Part shown: one piece after another, positions 7,458 through 14,821 of the stretch | How positions within the stretch are numbered: the first letter of the stretch is position 1 | Layout: every line of letters starts with the position of its first letter | Assembly (NCBI GenBank): GCA_002351925.1 | Contig: DEHM01000016.1 | Coordinates: forward strand, 22,236-65,866 | Origin: Bacteroidales bacterium UBA2800 | GTDB taxonomy: Bacteria; Bacteroidota; Bacteroidia; Bacteroidales; Paludibacteraceae | Direction: 5' to 3' | Length of the DNA stretch: 43,631 bases | Position numbers and translations under genes: made by a program | Notes under the pieces: generated by a model | Told to the model about the DNA's origin: nothing | The model's database searches: none | What the model saw: the letters and a program-made list of their open reading frames with translations, nothing else

Positions 7458-8382
7458 GCTCCCCCCAGCGAATCACAAGAGTGCCGGCTATGTCCGGCAT
7501 TTTTTGTACCTTATGGATGAGATATCGCGCGTGGAGCTTCTGATGGGAGAGGATGTGCGTAAAGGGATAGGCGTCCTCCGTCTGTTGCTCTGTGCAGGGA
7601 AACTCGTACAAGTGGTACCATATATCTTTGGCCTCGCGCCGCTGAATAAGGGTGTGCGTGCCGTCGGTATAGATATGGTAGGTGAACCAACGATCACGGA
7701 TTTTCGGCCTGGGTTTGCGCACGGGCAGCAGCTCTGCCGTACCATGGGCGTAGCCCATACAGAGTTCCTGCAGCGGGCATGTGGCGCAGTTGTCGCCGAG
7801 GGTAGGCGTGCAATAGAGTGCGCCAAACTCCATGATGGCAGAGTTGAAGAGACGTGGATTGTCGTTGTCGAGTAATCCTTCTATCTGCTCATGAAACAGC
7901 TTCTTACCGCTGGTTGTGTCGAACGCCTCGTCGATATCCAGCAGTCGTGCTACGACGCGATATACATTGCCGTCCATGGCCGGATAGGGCTGGTTGTAGG
8001 CAAACGAGGCAATCGCTCCCGCCGTATAGTCGCCTACGCCGGGCAACGTGCGTATATCCTCAAAACGAGTGGGGAAGGGGGCCCAGCCGCGCTCTACAAT
8101 CATCTGCGCCGCCTTATGCAGGTTGCGCGCACGGCTGTAATAACCTAATCCTTGCCACTCGCGCAGCACCTCATCCTCGGCAGCAGCAGCCAGATCTTCC
8201 ACGCGCGGCCAACGACTGACAAAACGCAGGTAGTATTCCAATCCCTGTTGCACCCGTGTCTGTTGCAAGATGACCTCACTCAACCAGATACGATAGCCAT
8301 CCTCCGTCTCACGCCACGGAAGGATACGATGTTCCGTCTCGTACCAATGGTATAATCGACTATGTAATAACGAGTTGGTCAT
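7393..8382 (-). CDS. mutY: A/G-specific adenine DNA glycosylase
   Basis: MutY removes adenine mispaired with 8-oxoguanine. The 329-residue protein shows the catalytic Glu36 (WLSEVILQQT), the helix-hairpin-helix LPGVGDYTAGAI (113-124) and the catalytic Asp137 (AMDGNV). The iron-sulfur cysteines are 191, 199, 202 and 208. Their spacing is C-x7-C-x2-C-x5-C, one residue longer in the first gap than the usual C-x6-C-x2-C-x5-C. The C-terminal NUDIX-like 8-oxoG recognition domain is present (about 220-329). ATG at 8382 is preferred over the in-frame TTG five codons earlier. The gene overlaps convergent DUF2520 by 65 nt. Confidence 0.94.
   Translation of the reverse strand: MTNSLLHSRLYHWYETEHRILPWRETEDGYRIWLSEVILQQTRVQQGLEYYLRFVSRWPRVEDLAAAAEDEVLREWQGLGYYSRARNLHKAAQMIVERGWAPFPTRFEDIRTLPGVGDYTAGAIASFAYNQPYPAMDGNVYRVVARLLDIDEAFDTTSGKKLFHEQIEGLLDNDNPRLFNSAIMEFGALYCTPTLGDNCATCPLQELCMGYAHGTAELLPVRKPRPKIRDRWFTYHIYTDGTHTLIQRREAKDIWYHLYEFPCTEQQTEDAYPFTHILSHQKLHARYLIHKVQKMPDIAGTLVIRWGELNDYALSRLTLRVLDTLRGKA
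7482..7505 (+). terminator. Intrinsic terminator for the dipeptidase-DUF2520 unit, inside mutY
   Basis: TGCCGG (7482-7487) and CCGGCA (7494-7499) form a 6-bp GC-rich stem with a 6-nt loop, followed by six T residues on the plus strand. It lies 25 nt past the DUF2520 stop and within the mutY coding sequence read from the other strand. Confidence 0.65.
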
Positions 8383-8424
8383 ATTTTTGGACTCCAAAAC
8401 GGGCTAAAAAGTGCAAATCCGCTG

Positions 8425-8455
8425 CAAAATTACAAAAAAATAACGATTTTTGAAA
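8425..8455 (-). promoter_or_regulatory. Probable mutY promoter
   Basis: The minus strand carries a perfect TAATTTTG -7 box (8432 to 8425). The expected -33 position holds TTTC (8455 to 8452) rather than TTTG, at 19 nt. It lies 42 nt upstream of the chosen mutY ATG. The half-match at -33 suggests a weak promoter. Confidence 0.5.
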
Positions 8456-8473
8456 TTTTTTTTGCGAAAAACT

Positions 8474-8503
8474 TTTGTATTTCAATTATTTATAGTAATT
8501 TTG
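8474..8503 (+). promoter_or_regulatory. HU operon promoter
   Basis: TTTG at 8474-8477 and TAATTTTG at 8496-8503, with an 18-nt spacer, match the Bacteroidota housekeeping promoter. HU translation begins at 8544, leaving a leader of about 35 nt. Confidence 0.7.
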
Positions 8504-8543
8504 CACCGCTTTTTTGACAAGTATAACAAATAATCATAAAATT

Positions 8544-8822
8544 ATGACTAAATCTGACCTCGTTAATCAAATTGCTATCGCGACCGGATACGACAAGGCT
8601 ACGGTAAGCGTTATTTTGGAGTCAACGATGGCGACCATCAAAAAGAACATAGCAGAAGGAGAGAATATCTATCTGCGCGGTTTCGGTAGTTTTATCAACA
8701 AGACTCGTGCAGCAAAAGTAGGTCGCAACATCAGCAGAAGCATGACTGTGTATGTGCCTGAGCACAAGATTCCGTCTTTCAAGCCGGCAAATGACTTCAT
8801 GTCGATGGTACGTAACCAATAA
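8544..8822 (+). CDS. HU-family histone-like DNA-binding protein
   Basis: This small basic dimeric protein bends and compacts DNA. The 92-residue length is the HU norm. The N-terminal helices (TKSDLVNQIAIATGYDKATVSVILE) and the strand motif YLRGFGSFINKTRAAKVGRNI are diagnostic, leading into the DNA-binding arm and the closing IPSFKPANDF. ATG at 8544 is used; an in-frame TTG at 8514 would add ten residues not seen in the family. It is followed 48 nt later by a tiny basic ribosomal-type gene, then a strong terminator, so the two form a short unit. Confidence 0.94.
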   Translation: MTKSDLVNQIAIATGYDKATVSVILESTMATIKKNIAEGENIYLRGFGSFINKTRAAKVGRNISRSMTVYVPEHKIPSFKPANDFMSMVRNQ

Positions 8823-8870
8823 TGTAACAAATCATTTATTTCAATAACATTTTAAAATCATTTTTCTATT

Positions 8871-8960
8871 ATGCCTAACGGAAAGAAGCATAAGAGACAT
8901 AAAATGTCCACGCACAAGCGTAAAAAACGTCTGCGTAAGAATCGTCATAAGCATAAGTAA
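8871..8960 (+). CDS. Tiny basic AURKAIP1/COX24-type ribosomal-associated protein (29 aa)
   Basis: This 29-codon gene starts MPNGKKHKRHKMSTHKRKKR and is almost entirely Lys, Arg and His. Bacteroidota genomes carry a near-identical conserved peptide annotated as an AURKAIP1/COX24-domain protein. The domain is homologous to mitochondrial small-subunit protein mS38 and to the actinobacterial small-subunit protein bS22, so it probably binds the ribosomal decoding region. It is too short for standard gene finders. Support comes from its position directly after HU, a stop followed by a strong terminator, and its location before the ribonuclease G/E gene, which is a recurring neighbourhood as I recall it. 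No clear Shine-Dalgarno is visible. Confidence 0.82.
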   Translation: MPNGKKHKRHKMSTHKRKKRLRKNRHKHK

Positions 8961-8977
8961 ATGACGGTCCGACCGGT

Positions 8978-9034
8978 AGCTTTGTGGCGATAGGTTTTGT
9001 CTAAGTGTAGGCAAAACTGCCACAAGGCTTTTTT
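8978..9034 (+). terminator. Nested-hairpin intrinsic terminator after the HU unit
   Basis: An outer stem of TTGTGGC with GCCACAA, extended by AGC/GCT around a one-base mismatch, encloses an inner stem GTTTTG/CAAAAC. A run of T residues (9029-9034) follows. This ends the HU plus small-protein unit before the ribonuclease G/E gene. Confidence 0.75.
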
Positions 9035-9061
9035 GTTTTATTTATTTAATTCCCTTCAAGT

Positions 9062-10621
9062 ATGAAAAGCGAATTGATTGTGGACGTACAGCCGCAAGAG
9101 ATAGCTATCGCGCTGACAGAGGATGATCGACTGCAAGAAGTGGCTCGCGAACAACGCGGCCAGGACAATTTTGCCGTAGGCAATATCTATTACGGTCGGG
9201 TCAAGAAAGTCATGCCGGCGCTCAACGCTGTCTTTGTGGATGTAGGTTACGAGAAAGAAGCTTTTCTCCATTATTTGGATTTAGGTTCACAGTTTCGCAC
9301 GCTGCAATCCTATGTCACCAAAGCCGTTTCCGACCGTCGCCGTATACCGGCCATGCAGAAGACACAACGTCAGGCGGAAGTGGGCAAAGAAGGACAGATA
9401 GCCGATGTACTCAAAGTAGGCGACACCCTGTTGGTGCAGGTCTCTAAGGAACCCATCAATACCAAAGGTCCGCGCCTGACGGCCGAGATATCTATTGCCG
9501 GTCGCAACATTGTGCTTATCCCCTTTGCCGATGGCGTCATGGTGAGCCAGAAGATTAAACGTGAGGCAGAACGCCAACGTCTAAAACAACTGTTGCTGTC
9601 GATCAAACCCTTCGGGTTCGGCATTATCGTACGCACGGTTGCTGAAGATAAACGTGCCGCCGAACTGGACAACGAACTGCGTTTGCTGGTGGAGCGGTGG
9701 CAAGAGACTATCCGCACCCTGCAACAACGCGAACCCGTCAGTCTGGTGAGCGAGGAAATGGGACGTACGCTCGGTATTATCCGCGACATACTCAGTCCCG
9801 ACTTTACTTCCATTCAGGTCAACGACCATGATATGTATGAGGAAGTACGCCAATACCTGGAGCTTATTGCACCCGAGAGCGCAAAAATCGTCAAGGAATA
9901 CAAAGGCACGCAACCTATCTTCGACCATTTCGACATTACCCGTCAGATGAAGACGGGACTCGGCAGAACAGTCGGTTTCAAACATGGTGGTTATCTCATC
10001 ATCGACCGTACCGAAGCACTGTTCTCCATAGATGTCAACTCCGGCAGTAAGAAACTGTATGAAGACCAAGAGGAAAACGCGTACCAGTTCAACATGCTGG
10101 CTGCCGATGAGTTGGTTCACCAGTTGCGTCTGCGCGATATAGGAGGTATCATCATTGTCGATTTTATCGACATGGATTCCAAGGAGCACCAACAGCAGCT
10201 CTACGACTATGTGCGCAAATTAATGGAGCGAGATCGCGCCAAGCATAACGTGTTGCCGCTCAGTAAGTTCGGCCTTATGCAGATTACACGTCAGCGCGTT
10301 CGTCCGGCCGTTGAAGTAGATGTGATGGAGACTTGTCCCACCTGTATGGGCAAGGGTAAGATTCAGCCGTCGATCCTCTTTACCGACCAAGTAGCCGAAG
10401 AATGCGAGCGGATGAGCCAGTTGTACGGCCGAGGCATACGCCTCCATCTCCATCCCTATGTGTACGCTTACGTAGACCGCGGATGGATGGCCTCTCTCAA
10501 GTCACAATGGCGCCGCCGCTACGGTATACGCGTCGTCGAGAACCAATCCCTTGGTATGCTGGAAATGCGTTTCTTTAACGCAGAAGGCGAACCCCTTCAT
10601 CTCAATAAAGGAGAGAAGTAA
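9062..10621 (+). CDS. rng: Ribonuclease G/E family endoribonuclease
   Basis: This is a single-strand-specific endoribonuclease that matures 16S rRNA and degrades mRNA. The 519-residue length is RNase G-like, without the long RNase E scaffold tail. The N-terminal S1 RNA-binding domain begins at about residue 38 (GNIYYGRVKKVMPALNAVFVDVGYEKEAFL), and a conserved 30-residue insertion separates its strands (QSYVTKAVSDRRRIP). Catalytic Mg2+ ligands appear in ALFSIDVNSG (Asp at about 327) and GIIIVDFIDM (Asp at about 370). The zinc-link cysteines are in CPTCMGKG (about 426-433). It is preceded by the HU unit terminator and followed by a strong terminator; I see no consensus promoter in the 30 nt before it, so it may rely partly on read-through. 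Confidence 0.95.
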   Translation: MKSELIVDVQPQEIAIALTEDDRLQEVAREQRGQDNFAVGNIYYGRVKKVMPALNAVFVDVGYEKEAFLHYLDLGSQFRTLQSYVTKAVSDRRRIPAMQKTQRQAEVGKEGQIADVLKVGDTLLVQVSKEPINTKGPRLTAEISIAGRNIVLIPFADGVMVSQKIKREAERQRLKQLLLSIKPFGFGIIVRTVAEDKRAAELDNELRLLVERWQETIRTLQQREPVSLVSEEMGRTLGIIRDILSPDFTSIQVNDHDMYEEVRQYLELIAPESAKIVKEYKGTQPIFDHFDITRQMKTGLGRTVGFKHGGYLIIDRTEALFSIDVNSGSKKLYEDQEENAYQFNMLAADELVHQLRLRDIGGIIIVDFIDMDSKEHQQQLYDYVRKLMERDRAKHNVLPLSKFGLMQITRQRVRPAVEVDVMETCPTCMGKGKIQPSILFTDQVAEECERMSQLYGRGIRLHLHPYVYAYVDRGWMASLKSQWRRRYGIRVVENQSLGMLEMRFFNAEGEPLHLNKGEK

Positions 10622-10628
10622 GCAAACG

Positions 10629-10654
10629 AAAAGCCCGCGAACCGCGGGCTTTTC
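10629..10654. terminator. Bidirectional terminator between rng and the NrdJ-like gene
   Basis: AAAAGCCCGCG (10629-10639) pairs perfectly with CGCGGGCTTTT (10643-10653) across a 3-nt loop. A-rich and T-rich flanks serve both strands. The convergent genes on either side end at 10621 and 10658. Confidence 0.88.
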
Positions 10655-10657
10655 TTG

Positions 10658-11143
10658 TTATTCGTCGTCTTCGACTGTTGCGCCGGGGATGTAACGTTTC
10701 AGCACTCTGGCTACGCCGGCTGTCCAGCTGTTGATGGAGTCGTTATCCATCTGCAGGCCGCTGATCATGTGTACCACCTGGTCAATGGGCATCTGGTAGC
10801 GCAGCACGCCGGAGATAAGGCGGGCATAGTTCCAGAACTCACGGTCGAACTTATAGCTCAGTCCTTCTACCGTAGTCTTAAAACCGCGTGTGTTGACAAA
10901 TTGGAAGTCGTAGCGTTTCTGGCCGTCAGGCAGCACCACCTTGATGATCTTGCCGCGTTTGACCGATTTGGGCAGAGCTATACCCATTTCGTCGTCTGCC
11001 AAGCCGGTGAAGATCTCGTACGGCCGACCGTCTTTCATGCCGACAAAAGCAATCCACTTGTCTTTCTGATTCTGGAAACGCACTACGTCGCACTCCAATT
11101 CTACAGGCCGCTTCAACGGCACACTATTTTCTTGATTTTCCAT
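10658..11143 (-). CDS. Stand-alone C-terminal-domain-like piece of class II (B12) ribonucleotide reductase
   Basis: This 161-residue protein resembles the C-terminal segment of adenosylcobalamin-dependent ribonucleotide reductase (NrdJ). Recognisable blocks are KRPVELECDVVRF, WIAFVGMKDGRPYEIFTG, DDEMGIALPKSV, RYDFQFVNTRGFKTT, WNYARLISGVLRYQMP and SINSWTAGVARVLKRYIP. In full NrdJ these precede a cysteine-rich redox tail. Here the protein ends right after the last block and has one cysteine only (residue 18), so it cannot do the usual tail-thiol exchange. No catalytic NrdJ part is nearby. It could be the small half of a split enzyme, as NrdJb is in Pseudomonas, a regulatory paralogue, or a domain with another use. 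It starts 23 nt after the thioesterase stop. Confidence 0.68.
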   Translation of the reverse strand: MENQENSVPLKRPVELECDVVRFQNQKDKWIAFVGMKDGRPYEIFTGLADDEMGIALPKSVKRGKIIKVVLPDGQKRYDFQFVNTRGFKTTVEGLSYKFDREFWNYARLISGVLRYQMPIDQVVHMISGLQMDNDSINSWTAGVARVLKRYIPGATVEDDE

Positions 11144-11166
11144 AATTCTCTAATGCTTTAATTCCC

Positions 11167-11880
11167 TTATTCTCTGATTGTTATCTTAGCGGAGCAACTG
11201 GTCTCTCCAGCCATGTTCTTCTGCTGATACTGTACGCCGTCGGCTGTCACGAGATAGTGGGTCGTCAGTTCGTCGCCCTCCGTCACCTCTTTGGAGTAGT
11301 TGATATCCAGCCGCACGGTTTTGCCGTAGTAATCAGGCCGATACGTATTGAGCATTGCTTCCAGATACTTGCAGCTGTTGCAATGCCGGTTGTAATCCAA
11401 GTCGGAATAGACCACGGGGTGGGCAGCACTGCCTGTCGGCTCGGGGATAGTCGTCATACGTACGCGGTCCATCTCAATGACTTCACCGTCGACAGCGCCA
11501 TCGAAAATAGGGTTGTCGAAGTAGTTGACAATCTCCCGTTTCTCCATGTCCAAGATAGCCCACACGCTCTTGCATTGGCCTATCTGCCGCTCACCCGTAT
11601 AGATACGGAAATTACGGGTGCTAAGCATATGGGCGTGGTTCTCGATCCAGGTCTCAAAACGCACCTTCTCGTTCGGACCGGGGAGTTCGCTCATCTCCAC
11701 TGACAGGCGTGTCAATATCCACGTAAGCCCCAGCGGGTGCAACTTGGCGATACCGAAGCCCAGTTCGTCTGCCACCGTACCTGCTACCTCCAGCAGGTAG
11801 TTCTCCAGGTTGTACAACCGCAAACGCTTCCGGTCGTCCACTTCCTGGTATTTGATGGTATATTCTCGCGTATACTTCAT
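11167..11880 (-). CDS. Acyl-ACP thioesterase
   Basis: This 237-residue double hot-dog thioesterase of the FatA/FatB-like bacterial family releases fatty acids from acyl-carrier protein. The first hot-dog shows TIKYQEVDDRKRLRLYNLENYL and GLTWILTRLSVEM; RFETWIENH and RNFRIYTG are family motifs. The second hot-dog has YSDLDYNRHCNSCKYLEAML, where the D-x-N-x-H-x-N/C catalytic pattern is conserved (Asn, His and nearby Cys). ATG at 11880 is chosen because it begins 8 nt after the stop of the S9 peptidase gene; the open frame reaches 11913 but that overlaps the upstream gene. With fabD elsewhere in the window it points to endogenous fatty-acid turnover. The acyl-chain preference is not readable. Confidence 0.88.
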   Translation of the reverse strand: MKYTREYTIKYQEVDDRKRLRLYNLENYLLEVAGTVADELGFGIAKLHPLGLTWILTRLSVEMSELPGPNEKVRFETWIENHAHMLSTRNFRIYTGERQIGQCKSVWAILDMEKREIVNYFDNPIFDGAVDGEVIEMDRVRMTTIPEPTGSAAHPVVYSDLDYNRHCNSCKYLEAMLNTYRPDYYGKTVRLDINYSKEVTEGDELTTHYLVTADGVQYQQKNMAGETSCSAKITIRE

Positions 11881-11888
11881 ATTCTTCC

Positions 11889-14042
11889 TTATTTGAGCCA
11901 TTTGTCCAACCATCCGCGGAACTCACGCTGCCAGAGAATACCGTTCTGCGGCTTCAACACCCAGTGGTTCTCGTCAGGGAAAATCAGCAGCTCCGCCGGC
12001 ACGCCGCGCATCTTGGCGGCATCAAAAGCGGACATCGCCTGGTTTGCCAATATGCGGTAGTCTTTCTCGCCGTGGATACATAGGATAGGGGTGTCCCACT
12101 TGTCCACAAACCGATGCGGACTGTTCTCGAACGTACGCTGTGCTATCTGGTTGTCTTTCTCCCAATAAGCGCCGCCCATATCCCAGTTGGCGAACCATTT
12201 CTCCTCGGTCTCCAGATATTGCATCTCCAGGTTGAAGATGCCGTCGTGTGCGATGAACGCCTTGAAACGACCATCGTGATGACCGGCAATCCAGTAGACG
12301 CTGAATCCGCCAAACGACGCACCTACGCAGCCCAGATGTTCCTTGTCGACGTACGGCTCATTGCAGAACTCATCAATAGCCGAGAAATAATCCTTCATGC
12401 ATTGGCCACCGTAGTCTCCGCTGATCTCTTCGTTCCAAGCCTTACCGAAGCCCGGCAGACCGCGTCTATTAGGCGCTACAATGATATAATCGCCGGCCGA
12501 CATCATCATGAAGTTCCAGCGGAACGACCAGAACTGGCTCACCGGACTTTGCGGGCCGCCCTCGCAATAAAGGATGGTAGGATATTTCTTGTTGGGATCG
12601 AAATGCGGCGGATAGATGATCCAGGTCAACATATCCTTGCCGTCAGTCGTTTTCTGCCAACGCGGCACAACGGTCGAACGCTCAATCTGGTTGTATATAT
12701 TGTCGTTCTCGTGCGTCAGTTGCGGAATCTCCACCTCCAAGGCCGTGTGCGGCTGCTCCCAGTCGATGCCTCGCGGACCGAAATCACGCGTCGGGTCGTT
12801 CCGCCATTCCTCTACATCCATCCGGTATATCTCGTTCGCCTGACGCATCGAGTGTCCGAGCAGGTACGCATACCGGTCGCTCACATCGCCCAGACCTAAG
12901 TCGTACTGCCCTTCCGTCATGCGCTCAAGGTTGCCGTCCAGCGTCGCGTAATACAGGTCAATCGTCCCTTGCCATACGTCGGTGTACAGCAGACTCGTGT
13001 CGTTGTACCACGCGAACTCCATCACGCTCTGCCCGAAACCGGACACCAGATACCGCTTCTCGCCCGTCTCCAGGTTCATCACCATCAGTCGGTTCTCATC
13101 ACTCTCATAACCGTCACGCTCCATCGACTGCCAAGCAATCCATTTGCCATCCGGCGAGTAGCTCGGATTGGTATCGTAGCCCTTGTTGACCTCCGTGAGG
13201 TTTTTGTGCCTGCGTGTGCGCAAATCGTAAAGATAGATATCGCTATTGGTGGAGACAGCATAATCCAATCCTGTCTTCTTGCGGCAGGTATAGGCTATCT
13301 CCTCGTTGTTCGGATTCCAGGCCAGTTGCTCTACGCCGCCAAAAGGCTTCATCGGGCACTCGTAAGCCGTGCCTTCCAGGATGTTGGTGCTCTCGCCAAT
13401 CTTTGCGGTTTTGATCCGCTCACCTTCGCCGTAATAGGTAATCTCCAGGTCGCATACAAAGGGCTGCGGAGCGGTTTCTGTCCATTCGTCCCAGTGTTTG
13501 TACATCAGGTCTTCTACTATACGCCCCGAGGCCATCGGCAGATCCGGATATTTGTCTGCCGTGCTTGGTACCGTCTTCACTTGTTTGATCAAGATGATTT
13601 TGTCACGCATCGGGGAGAGTAGGAATCCTTCTATGTCCTCTGCGCCCTCTACTTCCACTTCTTCCTTATCGCGACGCAGGTATAGTTTGCCCCCACGCAG
13701 ATAAGCCAACCAGCCGCTTGCGCCGAACCACGCAGGCTCATATCCTACGAATTCATCGAAACATGTCATTGGTTCCTCAAAGGGATTACAGATACGGATC
13801 CAACTGGTCGAACGGTTCTCCTCTACGCTGTAATAGCTGACCGTATACGCCAGCCAACCGGTCTCTATATCGCTTTTCACGCTTCCGATACGTCCCAACG
13901 CCCATAGTCCTTCCGGCGTCAAGCGACCGCCTTCGATGGTGATTTGAGGCTTCGTGATAGGAGCCTTACCCTCTTCTGCTTTTTGGCAACTTGCGCCAAC
14001 TAACGCCATCAATGCCATAATAATTACCTGTAGTTTTTTCAT
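11889..14042 (-). CDS. S9-family prolyl-oligopeptidase-like lipoprotein
   Basis: This 717-residue secreted serine peptidase carries a lipoprotein signal, MKKLQVIIMALMALVGASC, with the lipidated Cys at 19, so it should be anchored in the periplasm or on the outer membrane. The middle is a WD40/beta-propeller-like region with repeated SPDG-type segments (NPSYSPDGKWIAW). The C-terminal alpha/beta-hydrolase domain contains the nucleophile GASFGG, the Asp in HGEKDYRI and the His in PDENHW, the order expected for S9. ATG at 14042 matches the signal peptide and sits 18 nt past the promoter; the longer open frame has no support. It is first in a minus-strand unit with the thioesterase and NrdJ-like genes. 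Confidence 0.92.
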   Translation of the reverse strand: MKKLQVIIMALMALVGASCQKAEEGKAPITKPQITIEGGRLTPEGLWALGRIGSVKSDIETGWLAYTVSYYSVEENRSTSWIRICNPFEEPMTCFDEFVGYEPAWFGASGWLAYLRGGKLYLRRDKEEVEVEGAEDIEGFLLSPMRDKIILIKQVKTVPSTADKYPDLPMASGRIVEDLMYKHWDEWTETAPQPFVCDLEITYYGEGERIKTAKIGESTNILEGTAYECPMKPFGGVEQLAWNPNNEEIAYTCRKKTGLDYAVSTNSDIYLYDLRTRRHKNLTEVNKGYDTNPSYSPDGKWIAWQSMERDGYESDENRLMVMNLETGEKRYLVSGFGQSVMEFAWYNDTSLLYTDVWQGTIDLYYATLDGNLERMTEGQYDLGLGDVSDRYAYLLGHSMRQANEIYRMDVEEWRNDPTRDFGPRGIDWEQPHTALEVEIPQLTHENDNIYNQIERSTVVPRWQKTTDGKDMLTWIIYPPHFDPNKKYPTILYCEGGPQSPVSQFWSFRWNFMMMSAGDYIIVAPNRRGLPGFGKAWNEEISGDYGGQCMKDYFSAIDEFCNEPYVDKEHLGCVGASFGGFSVYWIAGHHDGRFKAFIAHDGIFNLEMQYLETEEKWFANWDMGGAYWEKDNQIAQRTFENSPHRFVDKWDTPILCIHGEKDYRILANQAMSAFDAAKMRGVPAELLIFPDENHWVLKPQNGILWQREFRGWLDKWLK

Positions 14043-14060
14043 TGTTTTCAATTTTGCGTG

Positions 14061-14092
14061 CAAAATTACAACAAAAAAATGACATATGCAAA
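14061..14092 (-). promoter_or_regulatory. S9 peptidase promoter
   Basis: The minus strand reads TTTG (14092 to 14089), a 20-nt spacer, then TAATTTTG (14068 to 14061). The region from -33 reads TTTGCATATGTCATTTTT, closely like the promoter at the end of the window (43586-43617). Confidence 0.75.
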
Positions 14093-14126
14093 AAAGAAGT
14101 GAAATAAAAATTTTCGAAAAAAGTGC

Positions 14127-14144
14127 CATATGCATTTGCATATG
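14127..14144. repeat. Perfect inverted repeat over the V-ATPase -33 box
   Basis: CATATGCA and TGCATATG are separated by TT and form an 8-bp perfect palindrome (CATATGCATTTGCATATG). The right arm contains the TTTG -33 box of the V-ATPase promoter. A further half-site, CATATGCA, lies at 14083-14090 in the divergent S9 promoter. It could be an operator or simply opposed -33 boxes. Confidence 0.6.
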
Positions 14145-14166
14145 TCAAATATTTTTTGTACCTTTG
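14135..14166 (+). promoter_or_regulatory. V-ATPase operon promoter
   Basis: TTTG at 14135-14138, a 20-nt spacer and TACCTTTG at 14159-14166 make a perfect Bacteroidota promoter. The atpE ATG is at 14203, about 30 nt past the expected start site. Confidence 0.8.
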
Positions 14167-14202
14167 CGCCGGTTTTGCAAATAACAAAAATACAGATATA
14201 TT

Positions 14203-14787
14203 ATGAACTTATCAGAATTAACTGACAAAATCTATGCAGAAGGCGTTGAAAAAGGAAACGCCGAAGCACAACAAATCGTAGAAAAAGCGAATGCCAAGGC
14301 TGCTGAGATCGTGGCTGAAGCGGAGAAGAAAGCGGCTGCTATCGTAGCTGCTGCAGAGTCAAAATCGGCTGACCTGGACAAGAAGACACGCGCAGAACTC
14401 AAGTTGTACGCAGAGCAGAGTGTCAATGCAGTGAAGACCGAGATTACCAATCTCTTGGCCGATAAGATCGCTGCGGACAGCGTGAAGGCTGCTACGGCAG
14501 ATGCAAAGTTCATGCAGGGCTTGATCGCTAAGCTGGCAGAACAGATGGCCAAGAACGGCGAAGTGCTGATCGAGACCAAGGATGCTGACGCGCTAAAAAA
14601 GTACTTTGCGGCTAATGCAAAAGGCCTGCTCGAGAAGGGTGTTAAGATCGCCGAGGTGAAGGGTATCAAGACCGATTTCACTATTCAACCGGCAAAGGGT
14701 GGGTACAAACTCGCCTTCGGAGATGCCGAATTTATCGCGTATTTCAAGGAAATGCTTCGTCCGCAGTTGGTTGAGGAGCTGTTCTAA
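14203..14787 (+). CDS. atpE: V-type ATPase subunit E (peripheral stalk)
   Basis: This 194-residue stator subunit links the catalytic head to the membrane part. Residues about 18-75 form a long Ala/Lys/Glu-rich coiled coil (repeats of A-E-A-E-K-K-A-A type), and the C-terminal half is a globular domain ending FKEMLRPQLVEELF, a form common to Bacteroidota, spirochaete and chlamydial E subunits. It is first in the operon after a consensus promoter. Its composition is low-complexity, so the assignment depends on the operon as well as on the C-terminal motif. Confidence 0.88.
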   Translation: MNLSELTDKIYAEGVEKGNAEAQQIVEKANAKAAEIVAEAEKKAAAIVAAAESKSADLDKKTRAELKLYAEQSVNAVKTEITNLLADKIAADSVKAATADAKFMQGLIAKLAEQMAKNGEVLIETKDADALKKYFAANAKGLLEKGVKIAEVKGIKTDFTIQPAKGGYKLAFGDAEFIAYFKEMLRPQLVEELF

Positions 14788-14788
14788 A

Positions 14789-14817
14789 TTGTACATTGTA
14801 CATTGTTAAATTGTACA
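14789..14817. repeat. Heptamer repeat TTGTACA at a gene junction
   Basis: The gap between atpE and the DUF2764 gene is nearly all repeat: TTGTACA at 14789, 14796 and 14811, the third after a degenerate TTGTTAAA. The reverse complement, TGTACAA, is repeated three times at 34126-34146 inside the LpxL-GT2 junction. Confidence 0.8.
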
Positions 14818-14821
14818 TTTT

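Noticed and set aside
11889..13622. Long open frames on the plus strand opposite the S9 peptidase gene
   Set aside because: They lack family motifs and sensible starts; the S9 frame has the lipoprotein signal and the catalytic triad.
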